Assembly: GCF_036182465.1 (NCBI RefSeq)
Contig: NZ_CP108081.1
Coordinates: 1,674,001 to 1,738,000 of the forward strand
DNA: 64,000 nt
Direction: 5' to 3'
Source of the DNA: Streptomyces sp. NBC_00258
GTDB taxonomy: Bacteria > Actinomycetota > Actinomycetes > Streptomycetales > Streptomycetaceae
Below, piece after piece: positions 52,955-61,792 of the stretch; within the stretch, counting starts at the first letter, position 1; each line of letters starts with the position of its first letter. The position numbers and the translations under genes are program-made. Below the pieces are notes generated by a model. The model saw only the letters and a list, made by a program, of their open reading frames with translations. It did not search any database and was not told the origin of the DNA.

Positions 52955-53370
52955 TGGGTTGTCAGTCGCTCGTGTCTCGTGTCCGGCACGAAGTACGGGA
53001 GCGTGATCTCGTCCGTGAAGGCCCGGAAATCCACGCGGACGCGCATGCCGATGACGACGGCGTCCGGATCTCCGGCGTCGACATGCGAGAGCAGGGCGGC
53101 GCCGTCGTCGAGGTCGATCACGGCGAGGGCGAAGGGTGTGTCGAAGCCGGGGCCGGGCGCCCGGTGGACGACGGTCACCGAGTAGACGGTCCCGCGGCCC
53201 GCGCTGGGCACGTACCGCCAGTCGCGGGACATACAGCCGGGGCAGGCGGGTTCGGGCACGAAGAAGCGCAGGCCGCAGCTCGTGCAGCAGGGGACGACCA
53301 GGTCTCCGCGACTCGCCGCCTCCCAGAACGGCCGGGACAGCGAGGTGGGGACGGGTACGGGCCGGCTCAT
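52951..53370 (-). CDS. DUF35 zinc-ribbon/OB-fold protein
   Basis: A 139-residue DUF35 protein. The rubredoxin-like ribbon has Cys29, Cys32, Cys43 and Cys46 (CTSCGLRFFVPEPACPGC); an OB fold follows with GRGTVYSVTVVHRA. In steroid side-chain degradation the DUF35 part of ChsH2 binds the aldolase Ltp2 and is needed for activity. Here the neighbouring gene, overlapping by four bases, encodes an SCP2-type thiolase without the usual Cys, which fits the same partnership. Confidence 0.9.
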   Translation of the reverse strand: MSRPVPVPTSLSRPFWEAASRGDLVVPCCTSCGLRFFVPEPACPGCMSRDWRYVPSAGRGTVYSVTVVHRAPGPGFDTPFALAVIDLDDGAALLSHVDAGDPDAVVIGMRVRVDFRAFTDEITLPYFVPDTRHERLTTQ

Positions 53371-54518
53371 CGGGTCCTCCCCAGCACGCTCATCTCGTAG
53401 TGCTGCGCGCCGGATCCGGCGTTGCCGACGACCGCCAGCTCCGCGCCCTCGACCTGGTGCACCGCGCTGCCGCGCAACTGGCGTACGGCCTCGACGACCT
53501 TGAGCGTCATCTGCTGTGTCCCGTTCCACGCGTATGCCAGGCAGCCGCCGTCCGGATTGACGGGATGCTTGCCGCCGACGGCGATGGCACCACTGGCCGC
53601 CAGCGGTCCGCCCTCTCCCTCCCCGCACAGGCCGAGGATCTCCAACTGCCTGATGATCTCGAAGGAGTTGGGGTCGTAGAGGGAGAACACGTCCACGTCG
53701 TGCGGGCCGATGCCGGCCATCGCGTAGGCGCGGGCGGCTGCGTCGCGGCCGAGCTGCCCGACCTCCCGGTGCAGCGCGGGATTGGCGTACGCGGCCTGGT
53801 GGTACTCCATGCCTCCGCCGAGCACCGCGACGGGCGGGTGGGGCAGGTCGCGGGCCCGTTCCGCGGTGGTCACCACGAGTGCCGCGCCGCCCTCACCGAC
53901 GATGCAGCAGTCCAGCAGGTGGAAGGGGGTGGCGACCATGCGGGAGGCGAGCACGTCGTCGGCGGTGTACGGGCCGCGGCCGTACATCATGGCCTCGGGG
54001 TTGGTCGTGCCGTTGTTGCGGATCGTCGCGGCGACCTCGGCCAACTGGCGGGCCGTGGTCCCGTATTCGTGCATGTGTCGTGCCGCCACCAGCGCGAACT
54101 GCGCGACGACGTAACTGCCCCACACGTCGGCGAACTCCAGCGGCACACCGGCTCCGACCGGACCTGCCCCGCGCGAGACCAGCTTGCAGCCGCCGACCAC
54201 GACGGTGTCCGCGAGACCGGCCCGTACGGCCGCGGCCGCTTTCAGCAGGCCCCGGGAGCCCGCGTTGTCGAGCATCGAGTCGCTGGTCCAGCGCAGGTCC
54301 CGGCCGAGCATGCGGGCCCATGAACTGCCCTCGCCGGGTACGCCGCCGGGGCCGGGCCAGTCGACCTGGGCGCCGTCGACGTCCGCCGGGGTCAGCCCGG
54401 CGTCGGCGATCGCTCCGGACACCGCTTCGAGGGCGAGGTCCATGGCGTCACGGTGCGGGAGGGTCAGCGCCTGTTCGGTGGCGTGGACGCCGACCACCAC
54501 GGGCATGCGATCGTTCAC
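53367..54518 (-). CDS. SCP2-thiolase-like protein without nucleophile Cys, Ltp2-like aldolase candidate
   Basis: A 383-residue thiolase-fold protein (GTG 54518; ATG 54506 also possible). Where thiolases have N-x-CASG, it reads DNAGSRG (84-90), so no acyl-Cys can form. FSLYDPNSFEIIRQLEILG and GGKHPVNPDGGCLAY keep the later His motif regions. Ltp2-type enzymes have this look and carry out a retro-aldol cleavage of a hydroxyacyl-CoA, releasing a ketone and a short acyl-CoA. The DUF35 gene beside it supports this call. Confidence 0.83.
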   Translation of the reverse strand: MNDRMPVVVGVHATEQALTLPHRDAMDLALEAVSGAIADAGLTPADVDGAQVDWPGPGGVPGEGSSWARMLGRDLRWTSDSMLDNAGSRGLLKAAAAVRAGLADTVVVGGCKLVSRGAGPVGAGVPLEFADVWGSYVVAQFALVAARHMHEYGTTARQLAEVAATIRNNGTTNPEAMMYGRGPYTADDVLASRMVATPFHLLDCCIVGEGGAALVVTTAERARDLPHPPVAVLGGGMEYHQAAYANPALHREVGQLGRDAAARAYAMAGIGPHDVDVFSLYDPNSFEIIRQLEILGLCGEGEGGPLAASGAIAVGGKHPVNPDGGCLAYAWNGTQQMTLKVVEAVRQLRGSAVHQVEGAELAVVGNAGSGAQHYEMSVLGRTR

Positions 54519-54522
54519 GAGG

Positions 54523-56130
54523 TCACCGTCCCGCGCCCAGCGTGTCGCCGCCGGGATAGCCGCCACCGCCGAACCGCTCGTCGAGTGCCTCGTAGTCCTT
54601 GGCGAAGTCCTTGGTACGGGGCAGGGCCTCGACGAACTCCACCGTCTTCGGCTTCTTGTACGAGGCGATGCGCGACCGGCAGTGCTCGACGATGTCCGCG
54701 GCGGTGACCCCGTCGGTGTCCTGGTGGAGCACCACGACGGCCTTGACGTCCTGGGCCCAGCGTTCGTTGGGCACGCCGATGACGGCGGCCTCCTTCACCG
54801 CGGGATGGGACTCGACGCAGTTCTCCACCTCGGCGGGGAAGATGTTCTCGGCCGCCGACTTGAGCATGCGGGTCGTCGTCCCGAGGAAGCTGATCGTGCC
54901 GTCGGGTTCACGCCGTCCGAGGTCGGTGGTGTGCCACCAGCCGAAGCGGAAGCGCTCCTCGTTGATCTCCGGCCGGTTCCAGTAGCCGAGGTGCACGAGG
55001 TCGCCGCGGACGCAGATCTCGCCGGCCTCGCCGATCGCGCATTCCTTGCCGGTGCTGTCCAGGATGCGTACGGCGCTGAAGGGTCCCGGTCGTCCCGCGT
55101 TGCCGGCGCCCGAGCCGCCATGAGCGCCGGTCACGGCGAACCCGGTCACCTCCGTCTGCCCATAGCCGCGGCCTTCGCCACCGCCGTTGCGGGTGAAGCG
55201 GCTCTGGTCGGTCGGCACGGTGCCCTGCCACAGGGGTGCGGCGACGCTGGCCCGCAGATGGGACAGGTCGTGGCCGGCCTCGCGGTTCAGGGCGACGAGT
55301 TGCGCGATGGTCGGGGGCATCAGATACGCGTGGGTGCACTGCTCCGCCGCCAGCAGCGGGAGCAGTTCCTCGGCGATCACGCGGCGGACGACGACGTTCC
55401 TGCCGCCGTGGACGAAGGCCGGGACGCCCCAGAACTGGTAGTTGCCGATGTGGAACATCGGTCCGGCTCCGAGGAAGGAGGTCTCCCGGCCGATGTCACC
55501 CATCCAGGCGCTGCTCGCGCCCATGGCGAGCAGGTTGCGGTGCGAGAGCATCGAGCCGGACTGCCGTCCGGTGATCGCGGCGGTGTAGATGACCAGGAGT
55601 GCGGAGTCCGGGTCCACGTCGACGGACGGGTCCTCGGGTGATCCGGAGGCCAGGAAGGACTCGTAGGAGTCGACCCCCGCGGCGCCGGCGGCACCCGCAG
55701 CGACCTTGGCGTCATGGCGCAGCCACAACGCCCGGTGGTCGCTGCCCAGTTCGGCCCGTGCCTTGCCGACCGTGTCGCCGATCTCCTCGTCCTGCCAGAC
55801 GACGACCTTGGGGTCGAAGTCCTCGACCGCGAACGCCATTTCGGGGGCGGCCCAGCGCCAGTAGCCGGGACAGACCATGGCGCCGACCTTGGCCGCGGCG
55901 CCGAGCAGCTCCCAGATCCGGAAGGAGTTCTGTCCCAGCCACAGGATGCGGTCGCCCGGGCCGACCCCCGCATCCGTGAGGGCGTGGGCGAGCCGGTTGG
56001 TGCGCTCGTCCAACTCGGGCCAGGTCAGCCGGACTTCACCGTCCACGAGGGCGACGCCGTCGGGGAAGGACCTTCGGTGCTCGCGGATGATGTCGCCGAG
56101 CGTCAGGCGGCGGGCGGAATGCATGCTCAT
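54523..56130 (-). CDS. Acyl-CoA synthetase (AMP-forming), second, atypical P-loop
   Basis: A 535-residue ANL ligase. The phosphate loop reads IYTAAITGRQSGSMLSHRN instead of the usual TSGTTGxPK, so the Ser/Thr-rich turn is changed and the Lys is missing. The other regions (GRGYGQTEVTGFAV, WWHTTDLGRREPDG, RMLKSAAENIFPAEVE, C-terminal KTVEFVEALPRTKDFAKD) are standard, and variants with YTAA are seen in actinobacterial FadD proteins. It should activate a pathway acid. Start 56130 or 56124. Confidence 0.88.
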   Translation of the reverse strand: MSMHSARRLTLGDIIREHRRSFPDGVALVDGEVRLTWPELDERTNRLAHALTDAGVGPGDRILWLGQNSFRIWELLGAAAKVGAMVCPGYWRWAAPEMAFAVEDFDPKVVVWQDEEIGDTVGKARAELGSDHRALWLRHDAKVAAGAAGAAGVDSYESFLASGSPEDPSVDVDPDSALLVIYTAAITGRQSGSMLSHRNLLAMGASSAWMGDIGRETSFLGAGPMFHIGNYQFWGVPAFVHGGRNVVVRRVIAEELLPLLAAEQCTHAYLMPPTIAQLVALNREAGHDLSHLRASVAAPLWQGTVPTDQSRFTRNGGGEGRGYGQTEVTGFAVTGAHGGSGAGNAGRPGPFSAVRILDSTGKECAIGEAGEICVRGDLVHLGYWNRPEINEERFRFGWWHTTDLGRREPDGTISFLGTTTRMLKSAAENIFPAEVENCVESHPAVKEAAVIGVPNERWAQDVKAVVVLHQDTDGVTAADIVEHCRSRIASYKKPKTVEFVEALPRTKDFAKDYEALDERFGGGGYPGGDTLGAGR

Positions 56131-56157
56131 GGCTCCAAAGGCTTCGGAGGGTGAGGG

Positions 56158-57648
56158 TCAGCCGCGGCCGATGCCGACACCCTTGACGTTGATGAACTCC
56201 TCCAGGCCGGCCCTTCCGCCTTCCCGGCCGAACCCGCTGAGCCCGACGCCACCGAAGGGCGTGGCAGGCGAAGTGATGGGATTCGGCCCGGGGTTGACGT
56301 AGACGGTGCCGGCCTTCAGGCGCGGCACCAGGCGGTTGACGCGTGCGATGTCTCGGGACTGGACGTAGGCCGACAGGCCGTACTCGCTGTCGTTGGCCAG
56401 GGCGACGGCCTCGTCCTCGGTGTCGAACGGGGTGATGGCCAGGACCGGGCCGAAGATCTCCTGCTGGGCGAGGTCGCTGCGGTTGTCGACGTCCGCGAAG
56501 ACCGTCGGGGACACGAAGTAGCCGTCGGAGTCGATGCGTTCGCCGCCGAACACGAGCCGGCCCGCGCCTCCCTCGACGGCCTTGTCGATCATGCCCTGGA
56601 CGCGGTCGCGGGCGGCTTCGTTGATGAGGGGTCCGATGTACGTCGTCGGGTCGAGCGGGTCTCCGACGGGCAGGTGGGCCACGACTCCGGCTACGCGCGC
56701 GACGACCTCGTCGTAGACCGGCCGCTCGACCAGCAGTCGGGTGGGCAGTGCGCAGCCCTGCCCGGTGTTGCTCATGGCGAAGGCCGCGCAGTACGGCACG
56801 ACGGTGTCCAGGTCGGTGTCGGCGAAGAGCAGGTTGGCGGACTTGCCGCCCAGCTCGAACACGACGGGCTTGAGGCTCAGCGCCGCGTCGGTCATGATGC
56901 GGCGCGCGGTGGCGGGACCGCCGGTGAAGGAGATCTTGTCGACCCCTGGGTGCGTCACCAGGGCGGCGCCCGCGTCACCGAGCCCGGTGACGACGTTGAT
57001 CACACCGTCGGGGATGCCGGCCTCGCGGGCCAGGTCGGCGAAGAGCAGCGCCGAGAACGGCGTGGACTCGGCCGGTTTGATGACCACGGTGTTCCCGGCG
57101 GCGAGCGAGGGCGGGACCTTCATCGCCAGGGAGAGCGCGGGCGAGTTCCAGGTGATGATGTGGCCGATGACGCCGTACGGCTCGGCGATGGTGTACTCGA
57201 CGTTCTCGTGCGGGCTGTAGGCGGCGCCGACCATGCCCTCGATCTTGTCGGCCCAGCCGGCGTAGTACTCGGTCCATTCGGCGACGTACGGTCCGACGTT
57301 CTCCGCCCAGCCACCGATGCAGACGCCGTTCTCCAGCGGACAGATGGCCGCGAAGTCGGCGATGTGGTCGCGGAGCAGCTGGGCGAAGCGGGTGAGCAGT
57401 CGGCGGCGCTCGGCGGGGCGCATGGTGCCCCACACCTCGAAGGCCCGGCGTGCGGCGGCCACGGCCCGGTCCACCTCGGACGCCCCCGCGAGCGGGATGT
57501 GCGCCTGGACCAGGCCGGTCGCCGGATTCCTGTGCTCGTAGAGGCCGCCGCTCGTGTCGGTGATGTCCTTGCCGCCGATGACCAGCCGCGGCTGCGGCAG
57601 ATCGTGCTCGGCTCTGTCCTGGTGCAGCTTCACATCGACCGTGACCAC
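56158..57648 (-). CDS. NAD(P)-dependent aldehyde dehydrogenase
   Basis: A 496-residue enzyme with all catalytic landmarks: Asn168 (TWNSP), the cofactor region KPAESTPFSA, Glu265 in FELGGKS, and the nucleophile Cys299 in NTGQGCA. It oxidises an aldehyde to an acid in the cytoplasm. GTG 57648 has a perfect AAGGAGG site. It lies 27 bases upstream of the second ligase gene, so aldehyde to acid to acyl-CoA is a direct reading. The promoter side has an AT-rich element. Confidence 0.96.
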   Translation of the reverse strand: MVTVDVKLHQDRAEHDLPQPRLVIGGKDITDTSGGLYEHRNPATGLVQAHIPLAGASEVDRAVAAARRAFEVWGTMRPAERRRLLTRFAQLLRDHIADFAAICPLENGVCIGGWAENVGPYVAEWTEYYAGWADKIEGMVGAAYSPHENVEYTIAEPYGVIGHIITWNSPALSLAMKVPPSLAAGNTVVIKPAESTPFSALLFADLAREAGIPDGVINVVTGLGDAGAALVTHPGVDKISFTGGPATARRIMTDAALSLKPVVFELGGKSANLLFADTDLDTVVPYCAAFAMSNTGQGCALPTRLLVERPVYDEVVARVAGVVAHLPVGDPLDPTTYIGPLINEAARDRVQGMIDKAVEGGAGRLVFGGERIDSDGYFVSPTVFADVDNRSDLAQQEIFGPVLAITPFDTEDEAVALANDSEYGLSAYVQSRDIARVNRLVPRLKAGTVYVNPGPNPITSPATPFGGVGLSGFGREGGRAGLEEFINVKGVGIGRG

Positions 57649-57691
57649 GGATGCCTCCTTGAAACCGTTCGGCGCCGTCCGCGCGTTCAGG

Positions 57692-57725
57692 TTAAATAGC
57701 TAACCTATTTAGCCAAGGTAGTCAA
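57692..57725. promoter_or_regulatory. AT-rich operator-like elements before the aldehyde dehydrogenase (I)
   Basis: 57692-57709 (TTAAATAGCTAACCTATT) differs by one base from 28052-28069. 57706-57725 (TATTTAGCCAAGGTAGTCAA) matches 58935-58954 at 15 of 20 positions. So two motif types overlap in this gap. Confidence 0.62.
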
Positions 57726-57765
57726 TGACTGGAGCAATGACCGGAGCACGTCCCGCCCCACCGGT

Positions 57766-58908
57766 TCACAGCCCGAGCGACCGCCCGATGATCTCCTGCA
57801 TGATCTCCGAGGTCCCGCCGAACACCCGCTGCACCCGGCTGTCCCGCCAGATGCGTGCGATCTCGTACTCGTTGACGTAGCCGTAGCCGCCGAAGAGCTG
57901 CATGCAGCGGTCGATGACCTCCCAGCCGGTCTCCGAGGTCCAGTACTTGGCCGCGGCCGCCTCTTCGGGCGTCAGCTCACCCTGGAAGAGGGCCAGGATG
58001 CAGCCGTCCACGTAGACCCGGGCGACACCCAGCTTGGCCTTGATGTCGGCGAGGGCGAAGCGGTTCGCCTGGAACTCCCCGATGGGCTGCCCGAACGCCG
58101 TACGGGTCTTGGCGTACTCCAGCGCCAGCCCGTAGGCCCGCTCGGCCGCGGCGAGCGAGGAGACGGCGATGGCCAGCCGCTCGGTCGGGAGGTTGCCCAT
58201 CATGTGGTAGAAACCGCACCCCTCCTGCCCGATGAGGTTCTCGGCGGGGACGCGGACGTCATGGAAGAACAGCTCGGCGGTGTCCTGGGCCTTCATGCCG
58301 ACCTTGTCCAGCTTGCGCCCGCGCTCGAAGCCCTCGGTGCCGCGCTCGACGACGATCAGACTGATGCCCTTGTGCCCAGCCTCCGGATCGGTCTTGCAGG
58401 CGACGATGACCAGGTCGGCCAGGATGCCGTTGGTGATGAAGGTCTTGGACCCGTCGATGACCCATTCGTCGCCGTCCCGGCGGGCGGTGGTGCGGATGCC
58501 CTTGAGGTCGGACCCGGCGGCCGGCTCGGACAGCGCGAGTGCACAGATGGTCTCGCCACTGATGACCCCGGGCAGCCAACGGGCCTTCTGTTCCGGGCTG
58601 GTGAGGTGCATCAGATAGGGCGGGATGACGTCGTTCTGCAGCCCGAGCCCGATGCCGACCGAGCTGGTGGCGGCCATCTCCTCCGCCATGATGGCGTTGT
58701 AGCGGAAGTCCCAGATCCCCTGCCCGCCGTACTCCTCCGGGAACTGCCAGCCGATGAGCCCGGCCTTGCCAGCGGCCGCCCACGCGGCCCGGCCCACCTG
58801 GCCGTCCCGCTCCCACTGCTCGGCATTCGGGGCGCATTCACGCAGGTAGAAGGTGCGGGCGGTGTCCCGGAACAGCTCGTGTTCCGCGGTGAAGATCGTA
58901 CGGCGCAT
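57766..58908 (-). CDS. Acyl-CoA dehydrogenase (long-chain type)
   Basis: A 380-residue flavoprotein with ALALSEPAAGSDLKGIRTTA, WVIDGSKTFITNG, FGQPIGEFQANRFALADI and VQRVFGGTSEIMQEIIGRSLGL. It is of a different branch from the paired alpha/beta types and should work as a homotetramer on ordinary acyl-CoA chains. ATG 58908 has GGAG upstream. It is divergent from the SDR gene at 58994. Confidence 0.93.
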   Translation of the reverse strand: MRRTIFTAEHELFRDTARTFYLRECAPNAEQWERDGQVGRAAWAAAGKAGLIGWQFPEEYGGQGIWDFRYNAIMAEEMAATSSVGIGLGLQNDVIPPYLMHLTSPEQKARWLPGVISGETICALALSEPAAGSDLKGIRTTARRDGDEWVIDGSKTFITNGILADLVIVACKTDPEAGHKGISLIVVERGTEGFERGRKLDKVGMKAQDTAELFFHDVRVPAENLIGQEGCGFYHMMGNLPTERLAIAVSSLAAAERAYGLALEYAKTRTAFGQPIGEFQANRFALADIKAKLGVARVYVDGCILALFQGELTPEEAAAAKYWTSETGWEVIDRCMQLFGGYGYVNEYEIARIWRDSRVQRVFGGTSEIMQEIIGRSLGL

Positions 58909-58934
58909 ACTCGACTCCACTCAGGCATCTCGCT

Positions 58935-58954
58935 TATTTAGCTGAAGTAGTTAT
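58935..58954. promoter_or_regulatory. AT-rich operator-like element in a divergent promoter (J)
   Basis: TATTTAGCTGAAGTAGTTAT matches 57706-57725 at 15 of 20 positions. It lies in the 85-base gap between the dehydrogenase and the SDR genes. Confidence 0.55.
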
Positions 58955-58993
58955 ACGATAGCGCTGTATCGGCACCGAGGCGAGGGAGGGCGC

Positions 58994-59749
58994 GTGAGCG
59001 TACGGGACAAGGTGGCGCTCGTCACCGGAGCGGGCCGCGGCATCGGCGAGGCGATCGCGGACCGGCTCGCCGCCCAGGGAGCCTCGGTCGCCGTCTGCGA
59101 CCTGGACCAGGAGGCCGCCGTGAAGGTCGCGGCCGGACTCGCCGAACGGCATTCCGTGCGCGCGACGGGCGTCGGCGTGGACATCTCCGACAGCATGGCC
59201 GTGCACTCGGCCGTCGAGCGGGTCACCGCCGACCTCGGCCCGGTGGACATCCTGGTCAACAACGCGGCCGTCGACGTCATCGGCCGTTTCGTGGACAGCT
59301 CCGAGGAGACCTGGGACCGGATCATCGCGGTCAATCTCCGGGGCACCCTCACCATGACCAGAGCCGTGCTCGACTCGATGACCGAGCGCGGCGGCGGCCG
59401 GGTCGTCCTGATCGCCTCGGACGCCGGCCGGGTCGGCTCGTCCGGCGAGGTGGTGTACTCCGCGACGAAGGGCGGGGTCATCGCCTTCGGCAAGGCGCTC
59501 GCCCGCGAGGTCGCCCGGCACGGCATCACCGTGAACAGCGTCTGCCCGGGGCCGACCGACACCGCGCTGCTCGGCCAGGTCGCCGAGTACAGCCAGAAGA
59601 TGTACGACGCGACCGTGCGGGCGATCCCGCTCCGCCGTGTGGCCCAGCCTGCCGAGATCGCCGGAGTGGTGGCCTTCCTGGCGTCCGACGACGCCGCCTA
59701 CATGACCGGGCAGACGCTCTCGGTCAGCGGCGGCCTCACGATGGTCTGA
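58994..59749 (+). CDS. Short-chain dehydrogenase/reductase
   Basis: A 251-residue SDR. TGAGRGIG, NNAAVD, Ser in LIASDAG and YSATK are the cofactor and catalytic motifs. It is close to 2-hydroxycyclohexane-carboxyl-CoA or 3-oxoacyl reductases in style (VCPGPTDTALLGQV). GTG 58994. It starts a rightward operon of SDR, crotonase, CoA-transferase, SDR, DoxX and acyl-CoA dehydrogenase. Confidence 0.92.
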   Translation: MSVRDKVALVTGAGRGIGEAIADRLAAQGASVAVCDLDQEAAVKVAAGLAERHSVRATGVGVDISDSMAVHSAVERVTADLGPVDILVNNAAVDVIGRFVDSSEETWDRIIAVNLRGTLTMTRAVLDSMTERGGGRVVLIASDAGRVGSSGEVVYSATKGGVIAFGKALAREVARHGITVNSVCPGPTDTALLGQVAEYSQKMYDATVRAIPLRRVAQPAEIAGVVAFLASDDAAYMTGQTLSVSGGLTMV

Positions 59750-59751
59750 GG

Positions 59752-60531
59752 GTGAGCACCGTGCTGCATGTCGAACTCCGCGACAGACTGGCCGTGTTGA
59801 CCATGGACCGGCGCGGACAGCTCAATGCCGTCGGCTCCGAGACCGTCGACCGGCTCGCACAGGCGCTGAACGACGTACGGGACAACGACGACGTCCGCGC
59901 CCTGGTCCTGACGGGAGCGGGCCGGGCCTTCTCGGCCGGGGCCGACATCAGCGAGATCGAGTCGTTCACGGCACCCGGGCAGTTCCGTGCCTTCGTGGGG
60001 CGCCTGACCGAGGTGTACGCGCTTCTGGAGGAGTTCCCCAAGCCCTCGGTCGCGGCCGTCCACGGGTTCGCCTTCGGCGGCGGCCTTGAGCTGGCGCTCG
60101 CCTGTGACCTGCGGGTGGTGGAGCGGGGTGCGCGGCTCGGCCTGCCCGAGATGAAGCTTGGCGTTCTGCCGGGCGCGGGCGGCACGCAGCGGTTGTCGCG
60201 ATTGCTGCCTCCCGCGATCGCCAAGCAGATGATCCTCACCGGCGAGCCGATCGACGCGGAGCGGGCCTGGCAGCTCGGGCTGGTCAACGAACTGGCCGAG
60301 CCCGGCGGAGCACTCGCCGCCGCCGAAGCGCTGGCCGCCACGCTGACGGCCGGGGCGCCGCTGGCGCTCGCGGCGGGCAAGCGGCTGATCGACCACGGGC
60401 TCGGCATGGACCTGGAGACGGCGATCGCGTACGAGCGCGAGACCGTCTCGGTGCTGTTCTCCACCGAGGACCGGGCCGAGGGACTCAAGGCCTTCCGCGA
60501 GCGCCGCCCGGGAGAGTTCCGCGGCAGGTAG
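59752..60531 (+). CDS. Enoyl-CoA hydratase, classical type
   Basis: A 259-residue crotonase with both catalytic Glu in place (GGGLELALACD and PEMKLGVLPGAGGTQRL) and the oxyanion hole GAGRAFSAGADI. Of the five crotonases in the window it is the only one with the standard pair, so it should do the usual trans-enoyl-CoA hydration. GTG 59752 lies two bases after the SDR stop. Confidence 0.95.
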   Translation: MSTVLHVELRDRLAVLTMDRRGQLNAVGSETVDRLAQALNDVRDNDDVRALVLTGAGRAFSAGADISEIESFTAPGQFRAFVGRLTEVYALLEEFPKPSVAAVHGFAFGGGLELALACDLRVVERGARLGLPEMKLGVLPGAGGTQRLSRLLPPAIAKQMILTGEPIDAERAWQLGLVNELAEPGGALAAAEALAATLTAGAPLALAAGKRLIDHGLGMDLETAIAYERETVSVLFSTEDRAEGLKAFRERRPGEFRGR

Positions 60532-60609
60532 CGGGTGTTCACGACGAACCTGCTGACAGACCCCCTGACAGATCCCGACTGATTCCAACCGGTGTGGAGG
60601 TGGTGGACC

Positions 60610-61764
60610 GTGCGGCCACTGGAGGGCATTGCCGTCGTCGAGCTGGGCATGTGGGTGGCGGCACCTGCCGCTGCCACCATGCTCGCCGACTGGGGCGCCG
60701 ACGTGGTGAAGGTGGAGGCTCCGACCGGTGACCCCAACCGGTACACCCTCAAGCACGTCGGTCAGGACATCGACAGCGCGCCCCCGTTCGAGACCGACAA
60801 CCGCGGCAAGCGCGGGATCGTCCTCGACCTGCGGTCGGACGAGGGCAAGGACGCGTTGGAGCGGCTCCTTGAGCGCGCCGACGTCTTCGTCACCAATCTC
60901 CGCCCCGGCGCCCTGGAACGCCTGGGCCTGGCACCGGACGAGCTGCGTGTCCGCCATCCCCGCCTGGTCATAGGCACGTTGACGGGCTACGGCTGGACGG
61001 GCGCCGAGCGCGACCGGGCCGGGTACGACGTCTCCGCGTTCTGGGCCCGGCCCGGCATCGCCGCCATGCTCAACCCGGCCGGGGAGCCGCCGCCCGGTAT
61101 CCGCCCCGGCCTCGGCGACCGTACGGCCGCGTCCAACCTGGTGGCAGGCGTTCTGGCCGCCTTGCTGCGGCGGGGGCATACGGGCGAGGGCGGCGTGGTC
61201 GACGTGTCGCTGCTCCGCTCCGGCACGTACGCCAACGGCAACGACCTCGCCCTGCAGAACTTCTTCGGCAAACGCGGGCGCACCCGCCACCGGACCGAGC
61301 ACGAGTCCCCGCTCTACAACTCCTACCGGGCCGCCGACGACCACTGGTTCTGGCTGGTCGGCCTGGAGGGCAACCGCCACTGGCCAGGTGTCGTCAAGGC
61401 GCTGGGCCGCGAGGACCTGGCGACGGACGAGCGGTTCGCGACCGGCAGGGCCCGGCGTGGCCACGTACGCGAACTGATCGCCGTGTTCGACGAGGAGTTC
61501 GCGCGGCGCCCGCTGGACGAGTGGGCGGAGCGGTTCGACGCCGAGGGCGTGTGGTGGGCGCCCGTGCAGACCCTGGCGGAGGTGTCGGCCGATCCGCAGG
61601 CGGAGGCGGTGGGGGCGTTCGTCGAACAGCCCGGCATGGGTGACGCCCCGATGCTGCGGACGGTGGCGACACCCGTCGCCTTCTGGGGCGTCGACGACAA
61701 GCCGCGCGGGGGCGCGCCGACACTCGGCGAGCACACCGACGAAGTACTCCGCGAACTCAACTGA
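60610..61764 (+). CDS. Family III CoA-transferase (CaiB/BaiF type), second
   Basis: A 384-residue CoA-transferase. MLADWGADVVKVEAPTGDPN is the opening; the Asp in GLGDRTAASNLVAGVLAA is in place of the usual catalytic region. It shares little detail with the first copy. GTG 60610 after GGAGGTGG is preferred to GTG 60592. It would transfer CoA to a pathway acid, which saves ATP. It lies 78 bases after the hydratase gene. Confidence 0.9.
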   Translation: MRPLEGIAVVELGMWVAAPAAATMLADWGADVVKVEAPTGDPNRYTLKHVGQDIDSAPPFETDNRGKRGIVLDLRSDEGKDALERLLERADVFVTNLRPGALERLGLAPDELRVRHPRLVIGTLTGYGWTGAERDRAGYDVSAFWARPGIAAMLNPAGEPPPGIRPGLGDRTAASNLVAGVLAALLRRGHTGEGGVVDVSLLRSGTYANGNDLALQNFFGKRGRTRHRTEHESPLYNSYRAADDHWFWLVGLEGNRHWPGVVKALGREDLATDERFATGRARRGHVRELIAVFDEEFARRPLDEWAERFDAEGVWWAPVQTLAEVSADPQAEAVGAFVEQPGMGDAPMLRTVATPVAFWGVDDKPRGGAPTLGEHTDEVLRELN

Positions 61765-61792
61765 CCCGACAGATCTGCTCAGGAGGTACGGC

